Source: Angustibacter sp. Root456
GTDB lineage: Bacteria > Actinomycetota > Actinomycetes > Actinomycetales > Angustibacteraceae
Length of the DNA: 58,753 nt
Assembly (NCBI RefSeq): GCF_001426435.1
Contig: NZ_LMER01000019.1
Span: forward strand, 190,338-249,090
Reading direction: 5' to 3'
Positions 8,199 to 15,373 of this stretch are shown here, one piece after another. The notes below the pieces were generated by a model. It saw only the letters and a list, made by a program, of their open reading frames with translations, was not told where the DNA came from and did no database searches. The translations under genes were made by a program, and so were the position numbers. Positions within the stretch are counted from its first letter, which is position 1. The number at the start of each line of letters is the position of its first letter.

Positions 8199-8540
8199 TC
8201 AGGCGGCCGACGTCGAGCCCGACGACCCGCTCGAGGAGCTGGCCGACGAGCCGCTGGAGGAGCTCGACGACCCGGACGACGAGCCGGACGACGAGCTCGC
8301 CGAGTCGCTCTTGGCCTTGCCGTCGCCCGACCCGCCCGCGGGCAGCGACGACGAGGTGGACGACGAGCGCGAGTCGGTGCGGTAGAAGCCCGACCCCTTG
8401 AAGACGACGCCGACCGAGCCGAACACCTTGCGCAGCCGGCCACCGCACTGCGGGCACACCGTGAGGGCGTCGTCGCTGAAGGCCTGCACGACCTCGAAAG
8501 CGTGGTCGCACTGGGTGCAGGCGTAGTCGTACGTCGGCAT
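8199..8540 (-). CDS. fmdB: FmdB-family zinc-ribbon protein with Ser-rich tail
   Basis: A 113-aa protein beginning MPTYDYACTQCDHAFEVVQ. Two CxxC pairs (CTQC at 8-11, CPQC at 29-32) form the zinc ribbon of the FmdB/CxxC_CXXC_SSSS family, then VFKGSGFYRTD, the typical end of the conserved part. From about residue 58 the tail is almost only Ser, Gly and Ala. The family takes its name from the fmd operon of Methylophilus, but its role in actinobacteria is not established. The start at 8540 is supported by GGAGGG about 6 nt upstream. A CIRCE-like operator lies 28 nt upstream of the start, suggesting heat-shock control by HrcA. Confidence 0.85.
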   Translation of the reverse strand: MPTYDYACTQCDHAFEVVQAFSDDALTVCPQCGGRLRKVFGSVGVVFKGSGFYRTDSRSSSTSSSLPAGGSGDGKAKSDSASSSSGSSSGSSSSSSGSSASSSSGSSGSTSAA

Positions 8541-8568
8541 GAAGGCCCTCCGCAGGTCCGGGACCGGC

Positions 8569-8595
8569 TTGGCACTCCGGTCGTCCGAGTGCCAA
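8569..8595 (-). promoter_or_regulatory. CIRCE-like HrcA operator
   Basis: TTGGCACTC-N9-GAGTGCCAA: perfect 9-bp arms with exactly the 9-nt spacer of the CIRCE element (consensus TTAGCACTC-N9-GAGTGCTAA), differing from it by one symmetric base pair. A minus-strand TACACT (8595-8600) would be the -10, so the operator would cover the transcription start of fmdB. Confidence 0.75.
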
Positions 8596-8600
8596 GTGTA
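8595..8600 (-). promoter_or_regulatory. Predicted fmdB -10 (TACACT)
   Basis: TACACT on the minus strand directly abuts the CIRCE-like operator, giving an expected leader of about 48 nt to the fmdB ATG. A matching -35 is weak (TCGACG at 18-bp spacing). Confidence 0.45.
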
Positions 8601-8641
8601 CGACCCCGTCAAGTGCTGCGTCGACGCGACGGGCGCCGCCG

Positions 8642-9685
8642 TCAGGCGTAGTCCGCGAACAGTCGTCGCTCGGCGCCGTCGACCGTGACGAACCCGCCGT
8701 ACGGCAGGATCCACTGCGGCCGGGTGTGGCCGAACGGCGGCCCCGCGACGACCACGGCGTCGCCGTTGTACGCGTTCACGATCTCCACCGCGGTGTCACG
8801 CTGCTCGGCGCGCCGGGCCCGCCGCTCGTCGTCCGACGGTCTCGTCGTGAAGTCGGACGTCGGGGGCCGCGCGACGACGACGGCGTCGACCGCCGACAGC
8901 AGGCCGCGCTCGCCGAGCGAACGCAGGATCCAGCCGAACTCGCGGGCGGGGATGAGCTCCTCCGACGTCTCGAGCAGCAGCACGCCGCCGTCGAGCACCG
9001 AGGGGTCGGTCGGGAACCGCCCCGCCGTGAGCAGCCACTGCAGCACCTCGATGCAGCCGCCCCAGGTGCGTCCGGTGACCGACCGCTCGGGACCGGCCCA
9101 GGCCCAGGGCTCGGTGGGCCCGCGCTCGCCGAACTCGCTCAGCGCTCGCGGGTCGTTCCAGTCGAGCCCGATGTCCTCGGACTCGCCCGGCTCGGTGACC
9201 TCCAGGCGCTCACCCGTCAGCAGGGCCGCGCGCAGCGACTGCTCGTGCACCGGATCGACGTGCGGGCCGGGGCCGAGCTGCACCTGGGTCGAGCCGCCGT
9301 AGAAGCCGGCCACGCCCTGGGTCCACAGCCAGCTCAGCAGGTTGGTGTTGTCGCTGTAGCCCAGGAAGGGCTTGGGGTCGTGGGCGACCAGCGAGGCATC
9401 GAGGTGCGGGACGACGGTGATCTGGTCGTCCCCACCGATGGTCGCGACGACCGCGCGGATGTCGGGGTCGCCGAACGCCGCGTTCAGGTCGTCGGCCCGA
9501 TCGCGGGCCGTGGCCCCGAGCCGGCGGGTCGTCGGGTACTCGACCGGCACGAGGCCGGTGATCTCCTGCAGCCGCTCGAGCGCCTGCTCGTGCACCGCCG
9601 GAGCCACGGCCGGAGCAGCGAACGACGGCGACAGCACCGCCACCTTGTCGCCGGGGCTGGCCTTGCGAGGTGACACCAGTTCCAT
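8642..9685 (-). CDS. S66 peptidase (LD-carboxypeptidase / MccF-like)
   Basis: A 347-aa serine peptidase of family S66. This family includes LD-carboxypeptidases, which trim murein tetrapeptides during cytoplasmic recycling, and MccF, which inactivates microcin C-like peptide nucleotides. The nucleophile is Ser111 in GYSDNTNLL. The partner residues are seen as LLLETSEE (Glu) and GPPFGHTRP (His), giving the Ser-Glu-His triad. There is no signal peptide, so it is cytoplasmic. The length and the DIGLDWNDP insert are closer to MccF-like members, but specificity cannot be read from sequence. It is probably leaderless (TAAGGT 6 nt before the ATG). Confidence 0.85.
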   Translation of the reverse strand: MELVSPRKASPGDKVAVLSPSFAAPAVAPAVHEQALERLQEITGLVPVEYPTTRRLGATARDRADDLNAAFGDPDIRAVVATIGGDDQITVVPHLDASLVAHDPKPFLGYSDNTNLLSWLWTQGVAGFYGGSTQVQLGPGPHVDPVHEQSLRAALLTGERLEVTEPGESEDIGLDWNDPRALSEFGERGPTEPWAWAGPERSVTGRTWGGCIEVLQWLLTAGRFPTDPSVLDGGVLLLETSEELIPAREFGWILRSLGERGLLSAVDAVVVARPPTSDFTTRPSDDERRARRAEQRDTAVEIVNAYNGDAVVVAGPPFGHTRPQWILPYGGFVTVDGAERRLFADYA

Positions 9686-9691
9686 GGGTCG

Positions 9692-9697
9692 ACCTTA
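9692..9697 (-). promoter_or_regulatory. Leaderless -10 hexamer TAAGGT
   Basis: On the minus strand TAAGGT ends 6 nt before the S66 peptidase ATG at 9685. Confidence 0.6.
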
Positions 9698-9764
9698 GGC
9701 ATCGCGGGCGTCCCGTGCTCGCGGCGTTTCGGAATGGCCGGACCCGTCCCGCTGTTGAGTCGCC

Positions 9765-10136
9765 GTGACCACGCAGCAGCCCACGGGCTACGAGCTCTTC
9801 CGCCTCGCCGAGCAGTACCTCGCCGACGGCCACCCGCGCCACGCCATCTCGACGCTGGAGCGCCTGGACGCCGTCGACCTCGCCGCGCCTGCTGCCCAGC
9901 GCCTGCTCGCCCTCGCCTACTACCGGTTCGCCGCCCTCGAGCGCGCCCGCGAGGTGGCCGAGCGGCTGGTGGCCGCCGACCCGTCGGACGCCGAGAGCGC
10001 CCACCTGCTCGGACGCACGCTCACCCGGCTCGGCCGACACGACGAGGCGCGCCGCTGGCTGCGGCTGGCCGCCGCGCTCGACCCGCGCGAGGAGCACGTC
10101 GCCCGCGCCGACGACGCCGTCCGGCTTTCCGCCTGA
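9765..10136 (+). CDS. TPR-repeat protein
   Basis: A 123-aa soluble protein made of about three tetratricopeptide repeats (for example GYELFRLAEQYLADGHPRHA, then ALAYYRFAALERAREVAERL and AHLLGRTLTRLGRHDEARRW). TPR proteins act as scaffolds; the partner here is unknown. The start is GTG at 9765 with no clear ribosome binding site. The stop codon lies in the first copy of a 13-bp tandem duplication. Confidence 0.75.
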   Translation: MTTQQPTGYELFRLAEQYLADGHPRHAISTLERLDAVDLAAPAAQRLLALAYYRFAALERAREVAERLVAADPSDAESAHLLGRTLTRLGRHDEARRWLRLAAALDPREEHVARADDAVRLSA

Positions 10137-10153
10137 CCTCTCCGCCTGACCTC
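10128..10153. repeat. 13-bp tandem duplication spanning a stop codon
   Basis: TCCGCCTGACCTC is present twice in tandem (10128-10140, 10141-10153). The first copy contains the TPR gene's final codons and stop. Confidence 0.85.
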
Positions 10154-10212
10154 GCCGCCCCCTCCTGCCCTCACTCCCGCCTAGGGTGCGGTCGCTCTGG
10201 CAGAGTGCGGCC

Positions 10213-11865
10213 ATGGACGCTGACGTCGTCGTCGTCGGAGCCGGCCTCGCCGGCCTGGTCGCCACCGCCGAGCTGGTGGATGCCGGACGCCGCGTGGTGC
10301 TGGTCGACCAGGAGTCCGAGGCCAACCTCGGCGGCCAGGCGTTCTGGTCGTTCGGCGGCCTGTTCCTCGTCGACAGCCCCGAGCAGCGCCGGATGGGCGT
10401 CAAGGACTCCTTCGACCTCGCCTGGCAGGACTGGCTCGGCACCGCCGGCTTCGACCGCGAGCGCGAGGACCACTGGCCCCGCCGCTGGGCCCGCGCGTAC
10501 GTCGAGTGGGCCGCGGGCGAGAAGCGCACCTGGCTGCGCGAGCAGGGGGTGCGGTTCTTCCCGGTGGTCGGCTGGGCCGAGCGCGGGGGCTACCTGGCCG
10601 ACGGCCCGGGCAACTCAGTCCCGCGCTTCCACATCACCTGGGGCACGGGGCCGGGCGTCGTCGCGCCGTTCGAGCGGCGCGTCCGCGACGGCGTCGCCCG
10701 CGGGCTCGTGCGCCTCGCCCCGCGCCACCGCGTCGACGAGCTGGTGGTGACCGACGGCGCCGTGACGGGCGTCCGGGGGGCCGTGCTCGAGCCGAACGAC
10801 CTGGCTCGGGGCGTGGCGTCGTCGCGCGTGGAGGTGGGGGCGTTCGAGCTGTCGGCGCAGGCCGTCGTGGTGACCAGCGGCGGCATCGGCGGCAACCACG
10901 ACCTCGTGCGCGCGAGCTGGCCCGAGCGGCTCGGCGCCCCGCCGCGCGAGCTGCTCACCGGCGTCCCGGCGCACGTCGACGGCCGGATGATCGCCATCAC
11001 CGAGGCCTCGGGCGCCTCGGTGGTCAACCGCGACCGCATGTGGCACTACACCGAGGGCATCGAGAACTACGACCCGATCTGGCCGGGGCACGGCATCCGC
11101 ATCCTGCCGGGGCCGTCGTCGCTGTGGGTCGACGCGCTCGGCCGGCGGCTGCCCGCGCCGTACTTCCCCGGCTTCGACACCCTCGGCACGCTCGAGCACA
11201 TCCTGCGCACCGGCCACGACCACACGTGGTTCGTGCTGACGCAGAAGATCATCGAGAAGGAGTTCGCGCTGTCGGGGTCGGAGCAGAACCCCGACCTCAC
11301 CGGCAAAGACGTCCGGCAGGTGCTGTCGCGCGTGAAGCCGGGGGCGCCGGCGCCGGTCGAGGCCTTCAAGCGGCGGGGCGTCGACTTCGTCGTCCGCGAG
11401 ACCCTGCGCGAGCTCGTCGACGGCATGAACGCGCTGGTGGGCGAGGCCTTGATCGACCACGACGAGCTGGAGGCCCAGGTCACGGCGCGCGACCGCGAGA
11501 TCGAGAACCCCTTCGGCAAGGACGCCCAGGTCACCGCGATCCACGGCGCCCGGCGCTACCGCGGTGACAAGCTGATCCGGACGGCGACGCCGCACCGGCT
11601 GCTCGACCCCTCGACCGGCCCGCTCATCGCCGTCCGGCTGCGGGTGCTGACCCGCAAGACCCTCGGCGGCCTCGAGACCGACCTGCAGGGACGCGTGCTG
11701 CGTCCGGACGGCGAGCCGCTCCCGGGTCTGTACGCGGCCGGCGAGGTGGCCGGCTTCGGCGGCGGGGGCATGCACGGGTACCGCTCGCTCGAGGGCACGT
11801 TCCTCGGTGGCTGCCTGTTCAGCGGACGTGCGGCCGGTCGCGCCGCGGCGGCCGCCACGGCCTGA
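10213..11865 (+). CDS. FAD-binding dehydrogenase (fumarate reductase/ketosteroid dehydrogenase-like)
   Basis: A 550-aa flavoprotein of the FAD_binding_2 family, which covers fumarate reductases, succinate dehydrogenase flavoproteins and 3-ketosteroid dehydrogenases. It begins MDADVVVVGAGLAGLVATAEL, with the FAD dinucleotide motif. Other landmarks are NLGGQAFWSFGGLF, SGGIGGNHDL near residue 225 and the C-terminal AGEVAGFGGGGMHGYRSLEGTFLGG loop. It matches the uncharacterised FAD-binding dehydrogenases in actinobacteria that lack a partner subunit. A TAGGGT -10 at 10182-10187 would give a leader of about 20 nt. Substrate unknown. Confidence 0.85.
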   Translation: MDADVVVVGAGLAGLVATAELVDAGRRVVLVDQESEANLGGQAFWSFGGLFLVDSPEQRRMGVKDSFDLAWQDWLGTAGFDREREDHWPRRWARAYVEWAAGEKRTWLREQGVRFFPVVGWAERGGYLADGPGNSVPRFHITWGTGPGVVAPFERRVRDGVARGLVRLAPRHRVDELVVTDGAVTGVRGAVLEPNDLARGVASSRVEVGAFELSAQAVVVTSGGIGGNHDLVRASWPERLGAPPRELLTGVPAHVDGRMIAITEASGASVVNRDRMWHYTEGIENYDPIWPGHGIRILPGPSSLWVDALGRRLPAPYFPGFDTLGTLEHILRTGHDHTWFVLTQKIIEKEFALSGSEQNPDLTGKDVRQVLSRVKPGAPAPVEAFKRRGVDFVVRETLRELVDGMNALVGEALIDHDELEAQVTARDREIENPFGKDAQVTAIHGARRYRGDKLIRTATPHRLLDPSTGPLIAVRLRVLTRKTLGGLETDLQGRVLRPDGEPLPGLYAAGEVAGFGGGGMHGYRSLEGTFLGGCLFSGRAAGRAAAAATA

Positions 11866-11895
11866 GGCTGAGCCAGGGGCCGGGACGCGATCTCG

Positions 11896-12648
11896 TCAGG
11901 ATGCGGACGGCGCCTGCGGGCCCGGCTGGGCGTTGAACCCCTTGGCGATCAACCAGAACGCCAGCACCATCTCCTGCAGCGCGATGGGGGCGTTCAGCGC
12001 GGTGCTGGAGGTGGTGAAGCCGAAGTCCTGGGTGAACCCGGCGCTGAGGGTGGCCACGAGCGACAACCCGACCCCGACGAGGCCCCACGCCGACAGCCAT
12101 CTCGGGACGACGGTCGCGCGGTACATCACGCAGTAGTACAGGGCGGCGCCCAGCAGGAACGGTAGCGAGAGCAGGAAGTTCGCCTCCCAGTCCCGGACCG
12201 CGAGCAGCACGCGCACGGATGCCTCGGTGGCGGCGCCGTCGGTCGGGCCGGGGCTCGTCGACCCCTGCGCCAGAGAAAGCAGCGCCAGCAGGGCGAGGGT
12301 GCCAACCAACACCAAGACACCTCCGACCGTCCGGGCGGCCGCGGCCCCGAGGGCCAGGGCGCGCCCGTACGGGCGCAGCACCGGGTACAGCGCGATCGCG
12401 ATGCCGGAGCCGGTCGCCGCAGCGACGAACTCGATCAGTGCGGCGAGCACGACGCGGTTGTCGCTGGCGGCCAGGCGGGCCAGGTCAACAGGGCGGTCCA
12501 GAAGTGAACCGAGAGGTGCGACGCTGAGGATGCTGGCGGCCGTGCACACGATGAGCAGGACCCCGACGCTGACCGCCGTCCGCCGGTGCGGCCGCGGGGC
12601 ACCGTCCTTCTCGTTCACCCGGTGCAGGGTCCTGGTGCGCGTGGTCAC
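11896..12648 (-). CDS. DUF4386 family membrane protein
   Basis: A 250-aa integral membrane protein with about six hydrophobic segments and the DUF4386 pattern (SVAPLGSLLDRPVDL near the first segment, RPYGRALALGAAAARTV, and a C-terminal FWLIAKGFN). Function is unknown. I chose GTG at 12648 because GGGAGG lies about 6 nt upstream; an ATG at 12687 is possible but lacks such a site. It follows the gene at 12684-13175 by 35 nt on the same strand and is probably co-transcribed with it. Confidence 0.7.
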   Translation of the reverse strand: MTTRTRTLHRVNEKDGAPRPHRRTAVSVGVLLIVCTAASILSVAPLGSLLDRPVDLARLAASDNRVVLAALIEFVAAATGSGIAIALYPVLRPYGRALALGAAAARTVGGVLVLVGTLALLALLSLAQGSTSPGPTDGAATEASVRVLLAVRDWEANFLLSLPFLLGAALYYCVMYRATVVPRWLSAWGLVGVGLSLVATLSAGFTQDFGFTTSSTALNAPIALQEMVLAFWLIAKGFNAQPGPQAPSAS

Positions 12649-12683
12649 GGGCGACCTCCCTGGTTCGTCGACCGGGCCGGGCG

Positions 12684-13175
12684 TCATGGCTTGCCGCGCA
12701 CTGCGGGCGCCGCGTGCGCCCGGGCGGTTGATCCCGCGTGGGTGGTGAGAGCGCCGGCGGGGCCAGCCACCTTGGGCCAGGTCCACGCGTAGTAGACGAC
12801 GGCTGCCAACGCAGCGGCCTCCGCGACGCTGCCGAGGACGTAGTACCCCCACTCGCCGATGGTGCCGCCGACGATCGTGACGGCGTAGAGGACGGCGACG
12901 ACGACGTTGGTCGTCCGGGCGACCCGCGGTCTCAGCACGAGGCTGAGGAACACCATGAGACTGGGGACGAGGACGTAGACCGTCGCCCCGAGCAGGAAGC
13001 CTGGTCCGATGGTGAAGGCGAACATCCGGCCGGCCTCGATGTCGGCCCGTACGTCACCCCGGAACGAGCTGAACAGGTCGACGTAGCCGAAGACGAACAG
13101 TACGGACGTCCAGAGCGCGGAGATCTTGATGCGTGCGTTGATCCGGTAGTCCTCGTAAGCGGTCGGGGCGGGCAT
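12684..13175 (-). CDS. Small multi-pass membrane protein (DUF6326-like)
   Basis: A 163-aa protein beginning MPAPTAYEDYRINARIKISALW, with four hydrophobic helices (about residues 21-37, 55-80, 92-112 and 118-138). It looks like the DUF6326 group of actinobacterial membrane proteins. No function is known. ATG at 13175 is preceded by GGGAGG at 6-nt spacing. It is the first gene of a two-gene unit with the DUF4386 protein. Its upstream region is shared with the divergent molybdate operon. Confidence 0.65.
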   Translation of the reverse strand: MPAPTAYEDYRINARIKISALWTSVLFVFGYVDLFSSFRGDVRADIEAGRMFAFTIGPGFLLGATVYVLVPSLMVFLSLVLRPRVARTTNVVVAVLYAVTIVGGTIGEWGYYVLGSVAEAAALAAVVYYAWTWPKVAGPAGALTTHAGSTARAHAAPAVRGKP

Positions 13176-13320
13176 GGTGGCCTCCCAAAGTGGCCGTAGG
13201 GGGGTGCGGCAGCCGCGGCCCGGGGCACCGGGCCTTCCCGCTCGATCCACCCTTCCGGCACTGGCGTCGGCCTGACCAGAGGCGCAAGTCCCCTACGGGC
13301 GGGCGCGAGCACCATCTACC

Positions 13321-13334
13321 GCCGCAGATGCGGC
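13321..13334. promoter_or_regulatory. Operator-like palindrome 1 upstream of the molybdate operon
   Basis: GCCGCAGATGCGGC: 6-bp perfect arms with a 2-nt centre. The 12-nt core CGCAGATGCGGC is repeated 32 bp downstream, next to the -10. Confidence 0.55.
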
Positions 13335-13353
13335 ATCGCCCGGCCTTCAGCAA

Positions 13354-13366
13354 GCGCAGATGCGGC
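13354..13366. promoter_or_regulatory. Operator-like palindrome 2 abutting the -10
   Basis: GCGCAGATGCGGC contains the same 12-nt core (13355-13366) and ends exactly where the TAGAAT -10 begins. Two equal sites about three helical turns apart at the promoter suggest autoregulation by the operon's first gene. Confidence 0.6.
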
Positions 13367-13372
13367 TAGAAT
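13367..13372 (+). promoter_or_regulatory. Leaderless -10 hexamer TAGAAT
   Basis: TAGAAT ends 7 nt before the ATG at 13380 and adjoins operator-like palindrome 2. Confidence 0.7.
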
Positions 13373-13379
13373 CTCCGAC

Positions 13380-13790
13380 ATGCCGCTGTATCGGATCCGC
13401 GAGGCCGCCGAGCTGCTCGGCGTCAGCGACGACACGCTGCGCCGGTGGGTCGAGGCTGGCCGGGTCAGCGCGGACGCCGACGCCGCCGGCCGCCAAGTCA
13501 TCGAGGGCACCGACCTGGCCCGCCTCGCCGCCGAGGTCGCGGACGCCGGCCAGCGCCCCACGCCACGCCCGGTGCTGTCGGAGTCGGCCCGCAATCGCTT
13601 CGTCGGCCTGGTGACGCGAGTCGTCCGCGACACCGTCATGGCGCAGGTCGAGATCCACAGCGGTCCGCACCGGCTGGTCTCGCTGATGAGCCGCGAGGCC
13701 GCCGACGAGCTCGGGCTGGAGCCCGGCGTCCTCGCGATCGCCTCGGTGAAGTCGACGCACGTCGTGGTCGAGAAGCCCGAGCAGCCGTGA
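13380..13790 (+). CDS. Helix-turn-helix/MOP-domain molybdate regulator
   Basis: A 136-aa protein with an N-terminal MerR/excisionase-type helix-turn-helix (YRIREAAELLGVSDDTLRRWVEAG, about residues 4-27) and a C-terminal molybdate-binding MOP/TOBE domain (ARNRFVGLVTRVVRDTVMAQVEIHSG through ASVKSTHVVVEK, about 70-133). It plausibly binds molybdate and controls the adjacent modABC genes, in the role ModE plays in proteobacteria with a different DNA-binding domain. It overlaps modA by 4 nt. Two palindromes at its promoter are candidate binding sites. Confidence 0.85.
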   Translation: MPLYRIREAAELLGVSDDTLRRWVEAGRVSADADAAGRQVIEGTDLARLAAEVADAGQRPTPRPVLSESARNRFVGLVTRVVRDTVMAQVEIHSGPHRLVSLMSREAADELGLEPGVLAIASVKSTHVVVEKPEQP

Positions 13791-14560
13791 GGCGGTGGGC
13801 GGCGGCCGTGGCGCTCGCGAGCGTCGTCCTGGGGCTGAGTGGGTGCGGCCAGGCACCAGCCGGCCGCTCGTCGTCCGAGGGGCCGGCCACCGGCACCGTC
13901 ACGGTGCTCGCCGCCGCCTCGCTCACCGAGGCGTTCACGACGCTCGCTCACGACTTCGAGCGCCAGCACCCCGGCACGAAGGTCGTGCTGAGCTTCGGCC
14001 CGAGCTCGGGGCTGGCCCAGCAGGTGGTGCAGGGTGCACCCGCCGACGTCTTCGCCTCCGCCAGTGCGACGACCATGCGGCAGGTGGTCGACGCCGCAGC
14101 CGCCAGCACGCCCCACGACTTCGCCCGCAACGTCCTCGAGATCGCGGTGCCGCCCGCGAACCCGGCCGGCGTCTCGGGCCTCTCCGACCTCGCGAACGCC
14201 GGTGTCAAGGTCGCGCTCTGCCAGCCGCAGGTGCCCTGCGGGGTGGTGGCGGGCGAGGTGTTGCGCAAGGCCGGCGTCGCCGTGCAGCCGGTGACCCAGG
14301 AGGCCGACGTCAAGGCGGTGCTGTCGAAGGTCGCTCTCGGTGAGGTCGACGCCGGGCTCGTGTACGCCACGGACGTCCGCGCTGCCGGCGCGACGGTGCG
14401 GGGCGTCGAGATCCCCGAGCGCCTCAACGCCTCGACGACCTACCCGATCGCCGCCCTCGCCGCCGCACCCAACCCGGCGGGGGCCCGCGCCTTCGTCGAC
14501 CTGGTGCTGTCGGACGCCGGACGCGCCGCGCTCGCCGACGCCGGTTTCCAGGGGCCCTGA
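13787..14560 (+). CDS. modA: Molybdate ABC transporter substrate-binding lipoprotein ModA
   Basis: A 257-aa periplasmic-type binding protein anchored as a lipoprotein: the signal ends LGLSGC with Cys20. The mature protein starts TVTVLAAASLTEAFTTLAHDFE and contains SFGPSSGLAQQVVQGAPADVFASAS and YPIAALAAAPNP, typical of ModA oxyanion binding. GTG at 13787 overlaps the regulator's stop (GTGA). The operon context with modB, modC and a MOP-domain regulator supports molybdate (or tungstate) specificity. Confidence 0.93.
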   Translation: MRRWAAAVALASVVLGLSGCGQAPAGRSSSEGPATGTVTVLAAASLTEAFTTLAHDFERQHPGTKVVLSFGPSSGLAQQVVQGAPADVFASASATTMRQVVDAAAASTPHDFARNVLEIAVPPANPAGVSGLSDLANAGVKVALCQPQVPCGVVAGEVLRKAGVAVQPVTQEADVKAVLSKVALGEVDAGLVYATDVRAAGATVRGVEIPERLNASTTYPIAALAAAPNPAGARAFVDLVLSDAGRAALADAGFQGP

Positions 14561-14566
14561 GCGCCC

Positions 14567-15373
14567 ATGAGCACAGCGCGTCGCACGAGCCGGGCGCCAC
14601 TAGCGCTGGTGGTGCCTGCGGTGGTCGCCGTCGCCTTCCTGGTGCTGCCCATCGCGGCGCTGGTGGTCCGGATGCCTTGGCGCCGGTTGCCGGACCTGCT
14701 CACCAGCGCCGAGGTGCTCCAGGCGTTGCGGCTCTCGCTCGTCACGTCGGCGACGGCCACGGTCGTGTGCCTGGTGCTCGGCGTGCCGCTGGCCTGGGTG
14801 CTCGCCCGGGTCCGGGTGCGGGGCATGGCGGTGCTGCGCGCGCTGGTCACCGTGCCCCTCGTGCTGCCGCCGGTGGTCGGGGGCGTGGCGCTGCTCATGG
14901 CGCTGGGGCGGCGCGGCCTCGTCGGCCGGTGGCTCGACCAGTGGTTCGGCCTCACCCTGCCGTTCACCCCGGCGGCCGTGGTGCTGGCCGAGGCGTTCGT
15001 GGCCATGCCGTTCCTCGTCCTGACGCTCGAGGGCGCCCTGCGCTCGTCCGACCGCGGCCTGGAGGAGGCCGCGGCCACGCTCGGGGCGTCGCGGCTCGCG
15101 GTGTTCTGGCGCGTCACCCTGCCGGCGGTGGTGCCGTCCGTCGTGGCCGGCGCCGTGCTCAGCTGGGCGCGCGCGCTGGGTGAGTTCGGCGCCACGATCA
15201 CGTTCGCCGGCAACTTCCCCGGCCGCACGCAGACCATGCCGCTGGCCGTCTACCTCGCGCTGCAGACCGAGCCCGACGCCGCCCTCGCGCTGTCGCTGGT
15301 GCTGCTCGTGGTGTCGCTGGCGCTGCTCGTGCTGCTGCGCGACCGCTGGTTGCGCGGGTCGGTGGTGTCGTGA
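14567..15373 (+). CDS. modB: Molybdate ABC transporter permease ModB
   Basis: A 268-aa permease with about six membrane helices. It carries the conserved loop LEEAAATLGASRLAVFWRVTLP (EAA motif, about residues 165-185) that contacts the ATPase, and GEFGATITFAGNFPGRTQT, characteristic of ModB/CysT-type permeases. It starts 6 nt after modA and overlaps modC by 4 nt. Confidence 0.93.
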   Translation: MSTARRTSRAPLALVVPAVVAVAFLVLPIAALVVRMPWRRLPDLLTSAEVLQALRLSLVTSATATVVCLVLGVPLAWVLARVRVRGMAVLRALVTVPLVLPPVVGGVALLMALGRRGLVGRWLDQWFGLTLPFTPAAVVLAEAFVAMPFLVLTLEGALRSSDRGLEEAAATLGASRLAVFWRVTLPAVVPSVVAGAVLSWARALGEFGATITFAGNFPGRTQTMPLAVYLALQTEPDAALALSLVLLVVSLALLVLLRDRWLRGSVVS

